Origin: Sphaeroforma sirkka
Lineage: Eukaryota; Opisthokonta; Ichthyosporea; Ichthyophonida
DNA: 23,000 bases
NCBI GenBank assembly: GCA_001586965.3
Contig: LUCW03001876.1
Coordinates: 1 to 23,000, forward strand
Reading direction: 5' to 3'
Part shown: piece by piece, positions 20,857 through 23,000 of the stretch
Position numbering within the stretch: position 1 is the first letter of the stretch
Layout: each line of letters starts with the position of its first letter
Program-made: the position numbers and the translations under genes
The notes under the pieces: generated by a model
The model's input: the letters and a program-made list of their open reading frames with translations, nothing else
What the model was told of the DNA's origin: nothing
The model's database searches: none

Positions 20857-22140
20857 ATGGAACTAGCTAAGGCCATGGATCAAAGACTCAAAACTCTAAG
20901 AGAACCTGAAGCTCGCACTCAACTACTTAAAGCGCTGCTTAAGAACAGCCAGGAGTTGCAGAAACAACTGAAGAAGATACTTCAACAATCAATGTTGTCA
21001 ATTATGTATCTCAGGACTCTACCCCTCCTGATACTGAGGTTGCCCTTTCCAACAGGACTATGGTTCATCCAGCCAGCGTTACGCAGAATCTGACTGACTT
21101 AGAGGGCTCGAAAGTAGAGTTAAAATTATACATAATTTAACGCATCGAGCATATGAGCATACTTATAAAATGGCTATTCGTGCAGGGCTTGATCACCCGG
21201 CGCTGAAAGAAACCATACGTGAAGTATACCGACGCTGTACTGATTGTGAAAAGAACCAGATCAAGCGATACGGTTGGGCACCCCTAAAAAGTGTGACAGA
21301 AGACCAACCGATGCGCCGAGTCATAGTCGATTTGGTTAAACTCCGCGATCAAGCATACTGGCGATGTATATATCTGTCATTTCTTATGTGTGGCTTCGGG
21401 CTATAACTTGCTTTATGCAATACCGAACAAACGTCCACAAACAGTGGCAGAATTATGCTATCACGTCTTTAATGACTTCGGTTTCCCCGAGTACTATGTT
21501 CTGATAACGGTAGTGAGTTTTGTACCGACGTAATGGAGGCACTTATACTCGTATCAGGCATGACCCATAGGCGTGGTGTTCCCTTACAAACCTCAAACGC
21601 AGGGTGCAAATGAGACACGTCATAGAGAACTTAAGAAACTCTTGCGTACCGCACTAGACGACGTTGAGGATATGTGGCCTTATCATTTGAAATGGGTTCA
21701 GACTCAAATGAATAACTGCATGAATCCTCAAACTGGAACACTCCGTTTCACTATTTCTTTGGCCGCTATAGTGAATTACAAGCAACGTTTGATAAAACTG
21801 CGCCCGAAACACGCTACCCGTGGCTACAAAGATCGAGCATATGCAGAACGTTGTTTACCCCTGTTTACTCGAGCACAAGAATCGCGTCCTACTTAAAGCG
21901 TATGACCGATGGAATAACACTAAGAACATTGTTCAGTTCAAAGTCGGCGATTACGTTAACATTATAAATCGAAACGCCAACGTTACCGAACTCTCTTCTA
22001 AGACGATAGGACCTTTTTTGTTATTTCCTACCATGATGAGAAGAGTGATACTTACGAAGTGAATAACATTGATGGTACTAGCGCAACCAATCTAGGCACT
22101 CACCGTATCCCTACCTCCGAACTCTCATTCGCTCGCTCAT
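20857..22140 (+). pseudogene. pol: DDE integrase region, unit 3 (fossil)
   Basis: The zinc finger part and first Asp region are readable at about 21170-21330 (CTDCEKNQIKRYG, RRVIVDLVKL). The QGANETRHREL acidic part lies near 21600 and the KVGDYVNI GPY/F-like module near 21945-22020. Confidence 0.8.
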
Positions 22141-22591
22141 TTGATTCTGATATACCAGTTATGGAGTCACAAGTCAAAGATATAATTGACAAAACATCCG
22201 AAGACGGTTACACTTACTACAAGACCCGTTTCATGGATGGGACAGTAGCTTGGCTAACCTCCGATGCATTTCGTGAATCTCGCGACTTTCTTCGTATCTT
22301 TAATAAGAAATGGAATAAGCGTTTACATAAGAACACACGAGATAAACGAAAGGGTTTCCTCAGGTGACTACAAACCCTGACGGATCTGAAATTCCCTATT
22401 TGCCACCTACTTCCTACGTGACTAAACTTTCTGATCTGCTTACCAACAGTGCAGAAAATTGTTCAAACTTACTTACTAATGAAGAACAGCCTTTGGCTAT
22501 TACCTTACCAAATAATAAACGTAAGGCGCCTACATCGGAAATGGTTACTGGACCAAATACTAAACGACATAGAGTACAACATGAGTCTTGA
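22141..22591 (+). pseudogene. Chromodomain-like basic C-terminal tail, unit 3 (fossil)
   Basis: Same tail as before, with the YTYYKTRFMDGTVAWL segment near 22210-22255, basic clusters near the end, and its stop at 22589-22591. Confidence 0.5.
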
Positions 22592-22632
22592 ACTCGTACA
22601 TATAGGCACATACTTACTCGATAAGTCATGAC

Positions 22633-22656
22633 CGAAACCGTTTTACTTTGGTTTCG
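22633..22656 (+). other. Hairpin upstream of LTR4
   Basis: CGAAACC (22633-22639) pairs exactly with GGTTTCG (22650-22656) over a 10-base loop. This is the cleanest of the three copies. Confidence 0.4.
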
Positions 22657-22715
22657 CTTTACCAACTAGATCGTATCTTAACGTACGTTCGTAGTTCTAA
22701 AAGCTACTGGGGCTA

Positions 22716-23000
22716 TGTAGACGGCCTCGGTCAGTCTAAAATATCAAGATCAATTGAGATAATACATTGGTTTTTTATTTGTATTTTAAATAATTTAGTA
22801 CAAGCTCTTTTTCCAATATTTCCAAAGTGTTCTAAATTCACTTTGATGGCTCCAATAGCCTGAGTATTTGGTATGACTCATCTACTTGGACCTATTTGAG
22901 ACATTAGTAGATGTAGGATATTATAAACTAAATTTTATAATCTCGAACTACTACTTATAGATTTTGGTCCTCCGCCAATCTCAAAATCAATAAGTCTTTT
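22716..23000 (+). repeat. LTR4 (cut by the window end)
   Basis: It begins TGTAGACGG after the G-rich tract, follows LTR2 closely and is cut off before the AATAAA signal. It has no duplication of the LTR3 kind. Whether another unit or host DNA follows cannot be seen. Confidence 0.8.
22922..22953 (+). promoter_or_regulatory. LTR4 TATA box and presumed RNA start
   Basis: TATAAA at 22922-22927 and AACTACTA at 22946-22953, with the same spacing as in LTR2 and LTR3. Confidence 0.5.

Larger units (their letters stand above)
16279..22715 (+). mobile_element. Retroelement unit 3, interior
   Basis: Interior of about 6.44 kb, same part order. It is broken, with about ten breaks, some common to all three units. 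It holds the longest clean stretch over RNase H and the methyltransferase-like domain (19936-20739, 267 codons) and over protease-RT (18390-19274, 294 codons). Confidence 0.85.
1424..23000 (+). mobile_element. Head-to-tail array of three Ty3/gypsy-like LTR retroelement units (fossil, continues past the window)
   Basis: Three near-identical units of about 7.06-7.12 kb follow one another in the same direction, with one LTR between neighbours. The gag starts lie at 2174, 9234 and 16349, and a fourth LTR begins at 22716. The pol order (protease, RT, RNase H, integrase) and the integrase GPY/F and chromodomain-like tail place it in Ty3/gypsy (Metaviridae), probably near the chromoviruses. All units are broken, with about ten breaks each. 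Near-identity of units and LTRs suggests recent amplification. Concatemer integration, unequal exchange between LTRs, or integration into a resident copy could each yield this layout. The right end is outside the window, so unit number and target duplication cannot be read. Confidence 0.9.

Noticed and set aside
1-23000. CRISPR array, bacterial operon or prophage
   Set aside because: The only long repeats are whole retroelement units and LTRs. There are no short spaced repeats, and all coding parts are of eukaryotic mobile-element type.

Overview
The window is eukaryotic and consists almost entirely of mobile DNA. I see no intact host gene. The signs are a decayed PIF/Harbinger transposase, a Ty3/gypsy-type LTR retroelement with TATA and AATAAA signals in its LTRs, and AT-rich flanking DNA with long A and T runs. 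The host group cannot be fixed from the sequence. A fungus, oomycete or other microbial eukaryote would fit, but nothing here decides it.

Layout: positions 1-538 are AT-rich DNA with no gene I can support. Positions 539 to about 1423 hold a broken PIF/Harbinger (DDE superfamily) transposase, cut off at its 3' side by the retroelement array. From about 1424 to the window end lies a head-to-tail array of one LTR retroelement: LTR1 (direct part 1563-2103), unit 1 interior (2104-8553), LTR2 (8554-9163), unit 2 interior (9164-15611), LTR3 (15612-16278), unit 3 interior (16279-22715) and LTR4 (from 22716, cut by the window edge). Neighbouring units share one LTR between them. The left end is unusual: LTR1 lacks its first ~67 bases and carries instead an inverted copy (1424-1564) of its own last ~140 bases, making a fold-back.

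Each unit reads, on the plus strand, gag with a Cys/His zinc knuckle, aspartic protease, reverse transcriptase (YLDD), RNase H, a domain resembling phage-type Dam N6-adenine methyltransferase (NPPC motif), DDE integrase (HHCC-like finger, D35E core, GPY/F-like module) and a chromodomain-like, basic tail. An RT-RNase H-methyltransferase order is known from DIRS-type elements, but here it is joined to a DDE integrase. All three units are fossils with about ten breaks each, and some breaks are common to all three. The array therefore seems to have grown from an already defective unit, and recently, because the copies are nearly identical.

Other points of note: an antisense tRNA-Thr-like sequence inside gag in every unit; no tRNA-type primer site after the LTR but a short complement to the presumed RNA 5' end, suggesting Tf1/sushi-style self-priming; a small hairpin kept upstream of each 3' LTR; and LTR3 enlarged by a local duplication.
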